Below are positions 17,346-25,219 of a stretch of DNA of 48,299 nucleotides, piece by piece (the first letter of the stretch is position 1; each line of letters opens with the position of its first letter). Made by a program: the position numbers and the translations under genes. Source of the DNA: Lacticaseibacillus manihotivorans DSM 13343 = JCM 12514 (GTDB taxonomy: Bacteria; Bacillota; Bacilli; Lactobacillales; Lactobacillaceae); contig NZ_AZEU01000100.1 of assembly GCF_001435035.1 (NCBI RefSeq), positions 1 through 48,299 of the forward strand, written 5' to 3'. Below the pieces are notes generated by a model. That model was not told the origin of the DNA, made no database searches, and was given only the letters and a program-made list of their open reading frames with translations.

Positions 17346-18401
17346 ATGTGGAATAAAGACAAAATTCAAGCGTTTCGTCAAACGCTATTAAGCTGGTACG
17401 ACCAAAATAAACGCGACTTGCCTTGGCGCAAAGACCATGATCCTTATCATGTGATGGTGTCTGAGATCATGTTGCAACAAACCCAAGTCAACACCGTGAT
17501 CCCGTATTATCAACGCTTTATGGCGCAATTTCCAACGGTTCAGGATTTGGCAGATGCACCAGAAGACCAAGTATTGAAGGCTTGGGAAGGATTAGGCTAT
17601 TATTCGCGCGCTCGCAACTTGCAAAAAGCAGCGAACCAAATTGCCTATGACCATGCAGGGGTGTGGCCAGAAACTGCCAGTGAGCTCACGAAACTAGCTG
17701 GCATTGGCCCTTATACGGCAGGCGCAATTTCAAGCATTGCATTCAATCAAGTCGAGCCGGCCATCGATGGCAATGCCTTTCGCGTGTTTGCGCGCCTGTT
17801 TTGTATCGAAGAGGATATCGCGCAACCTCAAACGCGCAAAGTGTTCGATGATGTCATTCGCCAAGTGATCGATCCCAAGCGACCAGGGGATTTCAATCAA
17901 GCGATTATGGATCTGGGGTCTTCTTACATGAGTGCCAAAGACCCAGATCCTGAACACTCACCAGTTGCGGACTTTGATGAATCTTTCAAAACTGGTCGCG
18001 TGTTGGAGTTCCCAGTCAAAACGAAGAAGAAGCCGCCAGTGGTGGTGCCTTATTATGCTTTAGTCGTACAAAGCCCAGCAGGCTACTTATTTATTCAGCG
18101 GCCAAAAACGGGGATGTTGGCTAACTTGTGGATGTTCCCATTGGTCGAAGCATCAGACGTGGAAGCGGCAGGGCAGGCGTTTGAACAGCTGAGCGGGCAA
18201 ACATTAATCTTTACGGATCCGCAAAAGCCGTTAGTCAAACATACCTTTACTCATCGCCAGTGGCAAATGACATTGTTAGTGGCTGAATGCCAGCCGTTTG
18301 ATGTTACCCAGCTCAATGGTCAGTGGGTGCCGCGGACCAAAATCAATGATTTGGCGATCCCAACCGTGCAAAAGAAATTACTCAAGGAGGCTCTAGCCTG
18401 A
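17346..18401 (+). CDS. mutY: A/G-specific adenine glycosylase, iron-sulfur cysteines lost
   Basis: A 351-residue MutY that removes adenine opposite 8-oxoguanine. It has the catalytic Glu in SEIMLQQTQV, a helix-hairpin-helix (LAGIGPYTAGAI) and the catalytic Asp in AIDGNAFRV. The C-terminal NUDIX-like 8-oxoG recognition domain (about 230-345) carries the FTH loop. Unusually, the segment after MDLGSSYM (from about residue 188), which in standard MutY carries the C-x6-C-x2-C-x5-C iron-sulfur ligands, has no Cys at all. Clusterless MutY forms are known to exist in some lactic acid bacteria. First gene of an operon with an oxidoreductase and a 58-residue protein. Confidence 0.93.
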   Translation: MWNKDKIQAFRQTLLSWYDQNKRDLPWRKDHDPYHVMVSEIMLQQTQVNTVIPYYQRFMAQFPTVQDLADAPEDQVLKAWEGLGYYSRARNLQKAANQIAYDHAGVWPETASELTKLAGIGPYTAGAISSIAFNQVEPAIDGNAFRVFARLFCIEEDIAQPQTRKVFDDVIRQVIDPKRPGDFNQAIMDLGSSYMSAKDPDPEHSPVADFDESFKTGRVLEFPVKTKKKPPVVVPYYALVVQSPAGYLFIQRPKTGMLANLWMFPLVEASDVEAAGQAFEQLSGQTLIFTDPQKPLVKHTFTHRQWQMTLLVAECQPFDVTQLNGQWVPRTKINDLAIPTVQKKLLKEALA

Positions 18402-19039
18402 TGAAAACTTTAATCGTGGTGGCGCATCCCAAAATCGATGATTCCAGCTCGCAAGCCTTTTTCAAAGCTGGGGCAAAGTTAGTTGAAGATGCGACTTGGC
18501 ATCCATTAGTTGAACCATTTGACGTGCTTGAAGAACGCGCACTGTTGATGGAAGCAGATCGGATCATCTTACAATTCCCATTGTACTGGTACCAAGCACC
18601 GAGCAGCTTGCCCAAATGGTTGAATGAGGTGTGGTCTGTCGACTTTGCCAGCCACTTGCAAGGCAAACAACTGGCGGTGGTGTTAACGCTTGGCCGGCAA
18701 CTGCAAGATTATCAACCAGGTGCGGCAGTGGGCGTGACCTTGTCTGATTTGTTATCGCCTTATGTCGCCTTGGCGAATACTTGTAACATGACTTGGGTGC
18801 CGCCATTGATCGTGGCGCAGTTTGCGAGGATGACTGAAGCTCAGCGGCAAAGTCTATTGATCCGGTATCAGCAATTTTTGAGCTTACCTGATACGCATTT
18901 TCAAACTATTAGCCAGTGGTGGGTGGACCAACTCAGTAAGCGCCCAGAAGCAACCCAAATTGCAGAAACGTTGAAAGAGCGCCAAGCACATTTGGCCAGT
19001 TTGCGGCAATCGGTGAAGGAGGCACAAGGCGATGAGTGA
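18401..19039 (+). CDS. NAD(P)H-dependent oxidoreductase, flavodoxin-like fold
   Basis: A 212-residue protein of the MdaB/YwrO/KefF quinone-reductase family. The N-terminal IVVAHPKIDDSSSQAFF is the flavin phosphate-binding loop, and QFPLYWYQAPSSLPKWLNEV is the characteristic FMN/FAD contact. It would reduce quinones or similar electrophiles in two-electron steps in the cytoplasm. Its ATG overlaps the mutY stop by one base (TGATG), with AAGGAGG inside mutY, so the two are translationally coupled. Pairing of an oxidised-base repair enzyme with a quinone reductase suggests an oxidative-damage theme (inference). Confidence 0.88.
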   Translation: MKTLIVVAHPKIDDSSSQAFFKAGAKLVEDATWHPLVEPFDVLEERALLMEADRIILQFPLYWYQAPSSLPKWLNEVWSVDFASHLQGKQLAVVLTLGRQLQDYQPGAAVGVTLSDLLSPYVALANTCNMTWVPPLIVAQFARMTEAQRQSLLIRYQQFLSLPDTHFQTISQWWVDQLSKRPEATQIAETLKERQAHLASLRQSVKEAQGDE

Positions 19040-19208
19040 AGGCGAGTGGTTATTACAAGAGGCTGAACGCTTGGCGAATGAAAGTCAGACTTATGAAGAC
19101 GTGGCGTTTTACACGGAACTGGCGCATTTCATCGAAGTGCAAGATCGTCGCATCGACCAAGCGCAAGGTGAACTTGATGGGATGCTTTGGAATCACGAAG
19201 GCTGGTAA
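19032..19208 (+). CDS. Small acidic protein of 58 residues, unknown
   Basis: A short gene starting at ATG 19032 and overlapping the oxidoreductase stop by 8 bp, with AAGGAGG about 9 nt upstream inside the previous gene. The product begins MSEGEWLLQEAERLAN and ends MLWNHEGW. It is acidic, has no membrane segment, no Cys, and looks largely helical. It is the third gene of the mutY operon by overlap. The good ribosome site, coupling and sensible composition support a real gene. I do not recognise the family. Confidence 0.75.
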   Translation: MSEGEWLLQEAERLANESQTYEDVAFYTELAHFIEVQDRRIDQAQGELDGMLWNHEGW

Positions 19209-19287
19209 AAAGTTCAGTCATTAGACCGAGGCATGAGCGCTTCAATTTGGTAAGATTAAAGTATCGAAGACCAAAAGGAGTCTCATC

Positions 19288-19821
19288 ATGTTAACGAAAA
19301 TCAACCAACTATTTAAATCAACCTTTGCCCGGGTGGCGGCTTTAGCAGTCGTCGGGGTGTGGTTCTTAATTCTGCCAGACACTGTTTATACCGTGCTCAA
19401 GTGGGTGATCGTCGCCGCATTGTTAGCCGCAGCGATTCCTGGTTTGATTACTGGGTTAAAGCAGCGTCATGCGACAGGAAACGGCGGCTGGGAGTTGACC
19501 CGCGGGGTGACATTACTGATCGCGGCTGTGTTAGTGGCGGCCTTGTTGAAGCCGGTGATCAGTATGTTGCCAGCATTGATCGGGATCATGGTGATTTTAT
19601 TTGGGATCAACAAAGTGTCCTCCGCTAAAAAAGATCAACGCTTCATCAACGTATCACCGTTGCCACAGATCATTTACGGCATCGTGGTGATCATTGCCGG
19701 TGCGGTGTTGTTGTTCAACCCATTCCACGCCGTCTTGGTATTGTTTCAAGTCACCGGCGCTTTGATGTTGGTGATGGCGGTGATGGAAGTTGTCACAGCG
19801 ATTCGCGCCAAACGCAATTAA
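19288..19821 (+). CDS. DUF308 (HdeD-like) membrane protein
   Basis: A 177-residue protein with six hydrophobic helices in three pairs and very short loops. This matches the DUF308/HdeD pattern, including a Gly-rich repeat such as IIYGIVVIIAGAVLLFNPFHAVLVL. Members are stress- or acid-linked membrane proteins of unclear function. ATG 19288 follows AAAAGGAG. It is preceded by a 79-bp gap after the small protein and followed by a terminator, so it is probably a single-gene unit. Confidence 0.82.
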   Translation: MLTKINQLFKSTFARVAALAVVGVWFLILPDTVYTVLKWVIVAALLAAAIPGLITGLKQRHATGNGGWELTRGVTLLIAAVLVAALLKPVISMLPALIGIMVILFGINKVSSAKKDQRFINVSPLPQIIYGIVVIIAGAVLLFNPFHAVLVLFQVTGALMLVMAVMEVVTAIRAKRN

Positions 19822-19831
19822 ACCAAAATCA

Positions 19832-19866
19832 AGCCAGCTCAGAAAAAAATCTGGGCTGACTTTTTT
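19832..19866. terminator. Terminator after DUF308 gene, possibly bidirectional
   Basis: The stem AGCCAGCTCAGA / TCTGGGCTGACT with an A-rich loop and a T6 run. On the minus strand the same hairpin could end the structured RNA that comes from 20275. Confidence 0.8.
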
Positions 19867-20275
19867 GATATGTGCTTCAAAGGCACAACAAATCCACGAA
19901 ACAGTTGTCCATTTCGTGGATCTGCGACTTTAACGTCGATTCAATTACGTGCTTGCGGTTCTTGATGTATCAAGGACGTTTCTGCGGGCCTTGGCTTCTT
20001 GGGCCTTAACCACTTTGATCGCTAAACAGCTCTGCATTGCCTTTCGCAAACAGGCTTGCCCTTGCTTCTCATGTTGCCATGAGGATGGTGCTCCCAGCAG
20101 TTACTTGGTATGAGTCCAATCCGGACCCTTCTATGCCGGCACTCTGAAACCAGAGATCCAGCGGAGCTGAACCGTTAAGCTCAGACGCTGTGGGATCGTC
20201 TCTGCAGTTTAGCGGGCACTTCCGCCCGTCGCGAAGTGGTACGATCGACCTGCGCTAAGTCGAACACTCCTCCTG
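19867..20275 (-). ncRNA. Structured non-coding RNA of about 400 nt, unidentified
   Basis: There is no credible ORF here, yet a near-consensus promoter (20282-20311) drives minus-strand transcription and the region is full of stable hairpins. CTCATG-GCAA-CATGAG (20068-20083) has a GNRA tetraloop. CGGGC/GCCCG is at 20213-20228. ATCCACGAAA/TTTCGTGGAT (19892-19921) and TGTGC/GCACA (19871-19887) lie near the 3' end. Long-range pairs such as TTAGCG/CGCTAA enclose the 5' domain. It runs convergently into the DUF308 terminator, so it is trans-acting or stand-alone rather than a leader. I could not match it to RNase P RNA, tmRNA, SRP RNA or a T-box by their hallmark motifs. Confidence 0.68.
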
Positions 20276-20281
20276 ATTTTT

Positions 20282-20311
20282 AGTATACGCTTACAATTAA
20301 ATTAAAGTCAA
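20282..20311 (-). promoter_or_regulatory. Strong promoter for the structured RNA
   Basis: On the minus strand TTGACT (20306-20311) and TATACT (20282-20287) are separated by 18 bp in an AT-rich setting. The expected start is near 20275, leading into AGGAGGAGTG of the RNA. Confidence 0.82.
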
Positions 20312-20351
20312 GTACTTTTTGTTACCGATCTCAAAATAACTTCTCGTTCAT

Positions 20352-20386
20352 AAAAAAATCCCTTGCTAACAGGAATCAGCAAGGGA
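20352..20386 (-). terminator. Rho-independent terminator of the kinase gene
   Basis: Minus-strand stem TCCCTTGCT / AGCAAGGGA with a 10-nt loop followed by a T7 run, just after the kinase stop. Confidence 0.88.
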
Positions 20387-20393
20387 ATTTCTT

Positions 20394-21215
20394 TTAGTAT
20401 TCAGGCTTTTGCAAGTCGTTGGCCCAATGATTGATCGGACCGAACTTGTGGCCGACAGGAATTTCGTTTTCAATGGCTTTGTCGACAAAGGCTTTGGCGA
20501 TGCGAATCGCGGATTCGATATCTTGGCCTTTAGCAAGTTCTGAAGTGATCACAGCAGACAAGGAATCGCCAGTCCCGTTTTTGCGGGTGGTTGGGAAGTA
20601 AGGACCTTCCAACCAGAATTCTTTGCCATCTGCCAACAAAATGTAATCGCGGACCACTTTTTGATCGTCGGAATCATGGCGACCTTTGATCATGACGTTT
20701 TGAGCGCCCATGTCGTGGATCATGTGAGCGGCTTGCTTGATCGTGGCGTCATCATCGAGCTTCAAGCCAGTCAAGTGTTCAGCTTCATAGAAGTTCGGCG
20801 TGATCACGAAGGCTAACGGGATCAGTTCTGACTTTAACGTTTCAAAGGCTTCAGTTTCCAGCAACATGTTGCCATGCTTGGTGGAAATCACGGGATCTAA
20901 AACTAATGGGCCGAAGTCATACTTTTTCAAGTTCTTGACGACGGTGTTGATGATCGCAGAGTCTGCCAACATGCCAGTTTTAGCGGCGCGAATGTGGAGG
21001 TCTGCGGCTAAGTCGTCAAATTGGTGATCGATGAACGCCCCAGGCATGACCATTGAATCGTGGATGCCATACGAATTGCCAGCAACAGCAGCGGTTAAAA
21101 CTAACGTGCCATAAGTGCCGCGCATGAAAAAGCTGTGTAAATCAGCTTGTGCGCCTGCAGAGCCGTCTGAGTCGACGCCTGCAATGGTTAAAACTTGCGG
21201 AAATTCATTTGCCAT
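20394..21215 (-). CDS. ThiD/PdxK-type hydroxymethylpyrimidine or pyridoxal kinase
   Basis: A 273-residue ribokinase-fold kinase. The N-terminal TIAGVDSDGSAGAQADLHSF is the substrate-binding region of the ThiD/PdxK2 group, and KNGTGDSLSAVI near residue 213 is the anion hole with the catalytic Asp. It phosphorylates hydroxymethylpyrimidine(-P) or pyridoxine/pyridoxal. The two activities cannot be separated from sequence, and no thi genes are adjacent, so a pyridoxal salvage role is as likely. ATG 21215 has a GAGGT site. It is a single-gene unit with its own terminator. Confidence 0.88.
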   Translation of the reverse strand: MANEFPQVLTIAGVDSDGSAGAQADLHSFFMRGTYGTLVLTAAVAGNSYGIHDSMVMPGAFIDHQFDDLAADLHIRAAKTGMLADSAIINTVVKNLKKYDFGPLVLDPVISTKHGNMLLETEAFETLKSELIPLAFVITPNFYEAEHLTGLKLDDDATIKQAAHMIHDMGAQNVMIKGRHDSDDQKVVRDYILLADGKEFWLEGPYFPTTRKNGTGDSLSAVITSELAKGQDIESAIRIAKAFVDKAIENEIPVGHKFGPINHWANDLQKPEY

Positions 21216-21275
21216 GGGATGATACCTCGTTTTTCTAGTGGAGTGACACCATCATACTAGCAAATAATCGGAAAA

Positions 21276-22334
21276 TCAATTAAAAGCACGACGTTGTGGC
21301 AAAATTGCTTTCAACCATTCGCCTAAAAACGGATATTTGGCATTGAGTTCCAACACTTGTACGGTCGGTTGCGGATAATGCAAGGTGATCGTATCGCTGT
21401 CAGCGTTGGACACCACACTTAAGGCTTCATGGTTTGGTAAGGCCAATTCATAACTGCCTTGGGCTTTACCTTGGCGCATTAAGATCGCGTGGTTGGAGGC
21501 GATGACAAAGAGCTCATCAAGTGCTGGCGCGATTTCACCAGCATGGACAATCACCTGCAAAGACAACGCGTGGCCGACGAGTTCGTCTGGAATCGTCGTG
21601 GAACTCCAAGAGAAGGTATTGCCATCAATGTTATCCGTCCCCAGATCCATCCAATCATGGCCAGCATCATCTTGCACATGGAAAGAATCCACTGCCGCAC
21701 CATTTAAGTCGAGGCTTAAAGTGATGTCCCCGGCATTATCCACATGGGTGCTGGAGGACAAGGTGGTCAAGTTGTTGTACTTGGTCTTGAAGGTCAAGCC
21801 GTCCACTGGTTGTAAGACCGTTTCGTCAACGGTTTTAAAGCCGTAGTCCGCGGCATACAACCCGCGAACCAAAGTGCTCAGAGCGGTCAGTTGATTGTCA
21901 TCAAATGGACTGGTTTGATCATCTTTGGCTGTGACTTGCAGTAAAGTTGGCAAGTTGCGGGCCAACATCGTTGCGTTGTCCAACAATGGGGAGTCAATCA
22001 CCAACAGTGGCAGATTGTCAGAATCCGTCGCCAAGTAAATCGTGATTTGAGAATGCCCCGACGTGCGGATTTCCGGGGCGAGCCACAAGCGTTCGGCAAA
22101 AGCCGGATGCAAGTCAGGCAAAGCAGTCAAAGCTTCCAGTAACTTGTCGGCTAACAAGCTGGTATAGCTCAAAGTCAACTGCGCTAAGGCTTCTTCATTG
22201 GTGCCAAAAATCGGGGAATTGGTCAGCTTAGCAAACGCATCGGCGTAACTTTCCGTGATTTTGATTCGGGCGTCTTTGGCAGACAAATGGGTCGTGGCGA
22301 TGGCTTGGATATGTTTATCGGCGTAATTAAGCAT
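21276..22334 (-). CDS. Uncharacterised protein, second gene of a pair
   Basis: A 352-residue soluble protein that I do not recognise. It has no signal peptide or membrane helix. The composition is balanced and slightly acidic, with an N-terminal helical part (about 1-110) and a C-terminal half rich in beta-prone segments (about 190-340) that may be a beta-sandwich. Start at 22334 (MLNYADK) is chosen because AGGAGG lies 6 nt upstream; an ATG at 22340 directly abuts that site. The start overlaps the stop of the upstream gene by 8 bp (ATGCTTAA), so the two proteins are translationally coupled and probably act together. Confidence 0.75.
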   Translation of the reverse strand: MLNYADKHIQAIATTHLSAKDARIKITESYADAFAKLTNSPIFGTNEEALAQLTLSYTSLLADKLLEALTALPDLHPAFAERLWLAPEIRTSGHSQITIYLATDSDNLPLLVIDSPLLDNATMLARNLPTLLQVTAKDDQTSPFDDNQLTALSTLVRGLYAADYGFKTVDETVLQPVDGLTFKTKYNNLTTLSSSTHVDNAGDITLSLDLNGAAVDSFHVQDDAGHDWMDLGTDNIDGNTFSWSSTTIPDELVGHALSLQVIVHAGEIAPALDELFVIASNHAILMRQGKAQGSYELALPNHEALSVVSNADSDTITLHYPQPTVQVLELNAKYPFLGEWLKAILPQRRAFN

Positions 22335-23175
22335 GAGCATCCTCCTTTTTGGCTAATGCCTTCATGAAGTCAGCTTTCAAATTGGCCAAAATGTTTTCAA
22401 ATTGAGAAATGGAACTGTAACTGGAAACCACGGCTTGGTATTCATAACGCGTGATCGCAGCACTGACTTGCATCGCGCGCTTTTTAGCGTCAAATTCGCT
22501 GTCGGCTTGCGCCTTGGCCTCGTTGAAGCGTTGTTGTAAGTCAGCTGGCGCTTGCACGCGACGGCGGGTAGTTTGGGCTGGTGCTGGGGTTTCTTCGTCA
22601 TCATCGTCAGGGTCGATGAAATTCTTCAACAAACCGCGGAAGGAACCAGAAGCTGAGTTGGTAGTGCGGGTTGGTTGTACGGTTTCTTCCACGCTGGCAG
22701 CTTCCAGTTGGTTATGCAGATCATTGACGGTTTGATAAATATTTTTGCGTAAAGCTTCTAATTGATTATCCAGATAATGTTCAGGATCTTGGGCAAAAGC
22801 CACCAGTTGCGGCAAAATGTTGCGTTCTTGTGGTGTGGCTTGGTCGATGGTGCGGGTGAACACACTTAATTGACCGAACTGCCGGCGGTGGTACCAATCG
22901 CCAAAATAAACTTGTCCGTCGTCGGACACTTCAAAAAATGGCACATGTTCACGTAAGAAGGCGACAAACGCTTTTTGCAAGAAGTCATGGAGCTCATCTT
23001 GCGCTCCTTTGTCGTAGGCTAAGATATAGCCTGGAGTTTCAGTTACTTCCAAACGCAGGCTAGAGGCGGTTTTGTCGATGCCTTGATACAAGCGATACGT
23101 CGACTGGTCCTGCCAAGCCTTGGCGAAATCGTTGAAAAAAGTTTGTTGATAGGTCAAGCTAGCTTCTACTGTCAT
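22327..23175 (-). CDS. Uncharacterised protein, first gene of a pair
   Basis: A 282-residue cytoplasmic protein of unknown function. An N-terminal globular part (about 1-150) with many aromatic residues is followed by a low-complexity linker (about 160-215) with TRTTNSASGSF and the acidic patch DPDDDDEE, then an Ala/Lys/Gln-rich C-terminal helical region (about 215-280), probably coiled coil. ATG 23175 follows GAGGT. It is the first gene of a two-gene unit whose second gene overlaps it, divergent from the MFS gene across the multi-stem element. Confidence 0.75.
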   Translation of the reverse strand: MTVEASLTYQQTFFNDFAKAWQDQSTYRLYQGIDKTASSLRLEVTETPGYILAYDKGAQDELHDFLQKAFVAFLREHVPFFEVSDDGQVYFGDWYHRRQFGQLSVFTRTIDQATPQERNILPQLVAFAQDPEHYLDNQLEALRKNIYQTVNDLHNQLEAASVEETVQPTRTTNSASGSFRGLLKNFIDPDDDDEETPAPAQTTRRRVQAPADLQQRFNEAKAQADSEFDAKKRAMQVSAAITRYEYQAVVSSYSSISQFENILANLKADFMKALAKKEDAHA

Positions 23176-23341
23176 CGAAATTACCTCACAAATTTTACTG
23201 ATACCTTTAGTTTACCGCATGATAGCGCGTTGGGGAACGCTTACCGAGGGATTCTCGTGAAAAACAATGTTTCTTTAAATGAGCAAAGATGAGAAATTGC
23301 CCATTATCGTGTTTTCACCCCAGTGATTCCGATACAATATG

Positions 23342-23566
23342 TCTGACCGAGCGCTTTCTGAAAAGGAATGCCGCCGGATCAAAAAGCTCCAGCTGGGTGG
23401 TCACGGAACGCAATCCGCTGAATCAAAGCTAACTCGCACAAACCGCGAGTGGATCTTTGATTCAGCGTCGCTGTAAGCAGTAAACTGCTAACAGCGATTC
23501 TACGGCTGGTGACCACCCATCCTCCGCTTTTTGATCCGGCGGCTCGTTTCCGAACACAGGTCAGAA
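23342..23566. repeat. Multi-stem palindromic element (MITE-like or structured RNA)
   Basis: A 225-bp non-coding block made of nested perfect stems. The outer pair is TCTGACC/GGTCAGA at its two ends. Next come an 18-bp stem (23370-23387 with 23526-23543), a 10-bp stem GGGTGGTCAC/GTGACCACCC (23395-23404 with 23509-23518), and two hairpins side by side. The first has 13 bp (23416-23428 with 23455-23467) plus ACTCGC/GCGAGT. The second is CGCTGT-GCAGT/ACTGC-ACAGCG (23469-23496). The 10-mer AATATGTCTG occurs at both edges (23336-23345, 23566-23575). It could be a non-autonomous mobile element with target duplication or a stable RNA. A -10-like TACAAT sits just before it. Confidence 0.7.
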
Positions 23567-23628
23567 TATGTCTGGGTGAGCCACAACAGATATTTAATGA
23601 AACAATTTTTTATTTTTGGAGGGGTACG

Positions 23629-24795
23629 ATGCATCGCAAAGAACTGAAATTGCCATGGCTATTTCTGGGCAGTTTGATCACCAATACTGGGATCAGTTTT
23701 ATTTGGCCGTTGACGACAATCTACATGCATGAATATTTGCACGAATCGTTGACCGTGTCTGGGTTGGTGTTGTTGATCAATTCCTTGGCGACCATGGGTG
23801 GAAATTATGTGGGCGGCAGGTTGTTTGATCGGTGGAAACCTTATCCGACGATTTTAGGTGGGATCACGATCAATATTGTGGCCACGCTAAGTTTGATTTT
23901 CTTTCATGGGTGGCCAGCTTATCCACTATTATTGATTTTATTAGGGCTCGGTAACGGGGTGGTGGCCACTGGCGTCAACGCTTATGCCACCTTGGTCACC
24001 AGCCGCAAACCGTCTTATGTGTTTAACGTCTTGTATTTCATGTCGAACTTAGGCTTGGTCATCGGGACCTTGATCGTCGGCTTCGTGCTGCCGTTTGGGA
24101 TCACGTATATTTTTATTTTGGCTTGTGCGCTGTTTGTTTTGTTTTGGATCGTCGCGTTTCTCCATTTCAAAGTGCAAAAACCGCAACGCGCCAAAAATGC
24201 GTCTGTGAAAGCTACACGCCAGCCAATTGCCAAGCACGTGTTGTGGCTGATGGTATTGTTATTTGTCACATGGGTCGCCTATGAGCAGTGGCAATCTAAC
24301 GTGTCAGCGTTCATGTTGAGCTTGGGGATGAATGTGCGCGACTACTCCTTAGTCTGGACGTTAAATGCGGTTGAAATCGTCTTATTCCAACCAGTGCTCA
24401 CAGTATTTGATGAATGGTTGTCTAAACATATTCGCGCACGCTTGACCACGGGCTTTGCGCTGTTTGCGGTCAGTTTTGTGATTCTGCTGGTGGCGCGGCA
24501 ATATTGGCAATTCTTAGGCGCGATGGCAGTGTTGACGATCGGCGAAATTTTGGCGTTACCAGCGGTTTCCACTTATGTCGATTTGTTTTCACCAAACGAT
24601 GCACGCGGACGGTATCAAGGCTTTGTGCAAATGTTGGCCAGTGCCGGGCGGGCAGTCGGACCAGTGATGGGAGCATTATTGATCGATGCCACGAATTATC
24701 ACGTCTTGTTCATCAGCGTGATCGTAATGTTAGTCGCGATGAATACGATTTTTTCCACACAAGCCAGTCGGGCGCTATCGCCAAGAAATCCTTAA
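23629..24795 (+). CDS. MFS transporter
   Basis: A 388-residue major facilitator with 12 predicted helices. GGNYVGGRLFDRWKPY (about residues 62-77) is the loop 2-3 motif A variant (GxxxDRxGRK-like), typical of drug/proton antiporters of the DHA1 group, such as YttB/YitG-like proteins. The substrate is unknown. The ATG at 23629 has a perfect GGAGG 8 nt upstream. A longer frame going back to 23509 reads through the multi-stem element and is not real. The upstream element may carry its promoter. Confidence 0.88.
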   Translation: MHRKELKLPWLFLGSLITNTGISFIWPLTTIYMHEYLHESLTVSGLVLLINSLATMGGNYVGGRLFDRWKPYPTILGGITINIVATLSLIFFHGWPAYPLLLILLGLGNGVVATGVNAYATLVTSRKPSYVFNVLYFMSNLGLVIGTLIVGFVLPFGITYIFILACALFVLFWIVAFLHFKVQKPQRAKNASVKATRQPIAKHVLWLMVLLFVTWVAYEQWQSNVSAFMLSLGMNVRDYSLVWTLNAVEIVLFQPVLTVFDEWLSKHIRARLTTGFALFAVSFVILLVARQYWQFLGAMAVLTIGEILALPAVSTYVDLFSPNDARGRYQGFVQMLASAGRAVGPVMGALLIDATNYHVLFISVIVMLVAMNTIFSTQASRALSPRNP

Positions 24796-25159
24796 ACACT
24801 TCGTCACACTTTCTTCACAACCACTTGTTAGCATAAGGTTGTGAAATGAGTTCCCGCTTGTTTCACACCCCAACCCCAATTTTCCATCATCAAGCGCGTT
24901 CCCTGACGCGCTTGGTATTTCACTCCTCCAAAGTGATAGTCCTTAAACGTTTGGAGCAGGAAACGCCCTACCCCGGGCTTTCTGGCTTCATGGAAAAGCG
25001 TTGAAGGACGAAATAGTCAGTCAGATGTGCCGCTTATGTGCCACGTCTGGCTCAACCCTTACTCCTTGCCCGCCGCCACCCCAAGCGACGGGCATTTTAT
25101 TGGTCTAGTTGTGAAGTACGCACTCGCTGACCGATGCAAGGAGAAATTTAATATTTCTG
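24796..25159 (+). other. Non-coding junction and leader before the conjugation module
   Basis: A stretch of about 360 bp without a gene. It holds several perfect hairpins: TTCACAACC/GGTTGTGAA (about 24814-24846), CAAGCGCGT/ACGCGCTTG (about 24890-24912), and a GC-rich terminator-like hairpin GCCCGCCGC/GCGACGGGC followed by ATTTTATT (about 25068-25100). The left boundary of the foreign module probably lies here, because codon use changes after it. No integrase or clear attachment repeat is visible. Confidence 0.5.
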
Positions 25160-25197
25160 AAAAGGCAATTGTTTAACTACGATTGTCTTTTTTTGTC
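25160..25197 (+). terminator. Attenuator-like terminator in front of the adhesin gene
   Basis: The stem AAAAGGCAAT / ATTGTCTTTT with a 12-nt loop and T-run ends only about 23 nt before the adhesin start. A competing small hairpin AGAAAT/ATTTCT lies immediately upstream. The position suggests that readthrough into the adhesin and conjugation genes is controlled. Confidence 0.65.
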
Positions 25198-25219
25198 GGA
25201 AAAATTGGAGGACACAATA

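Noticed and set aside
19867-20275. RNase P RNA, tmRNA or SRP RNA
   Set aside because: I looked for the conserved GAGGAAA/ACAGAA blocks, the tmRNA ends and the SRP GGAAGGAAGC-type loop and found none on either strand.
23509-23628. Long N-terminal extension of the MFS protein
   Set aside because: It would be translated from the multi-stem element; the ATG at 23629 has a perfect ribosome site and starts the first helix.
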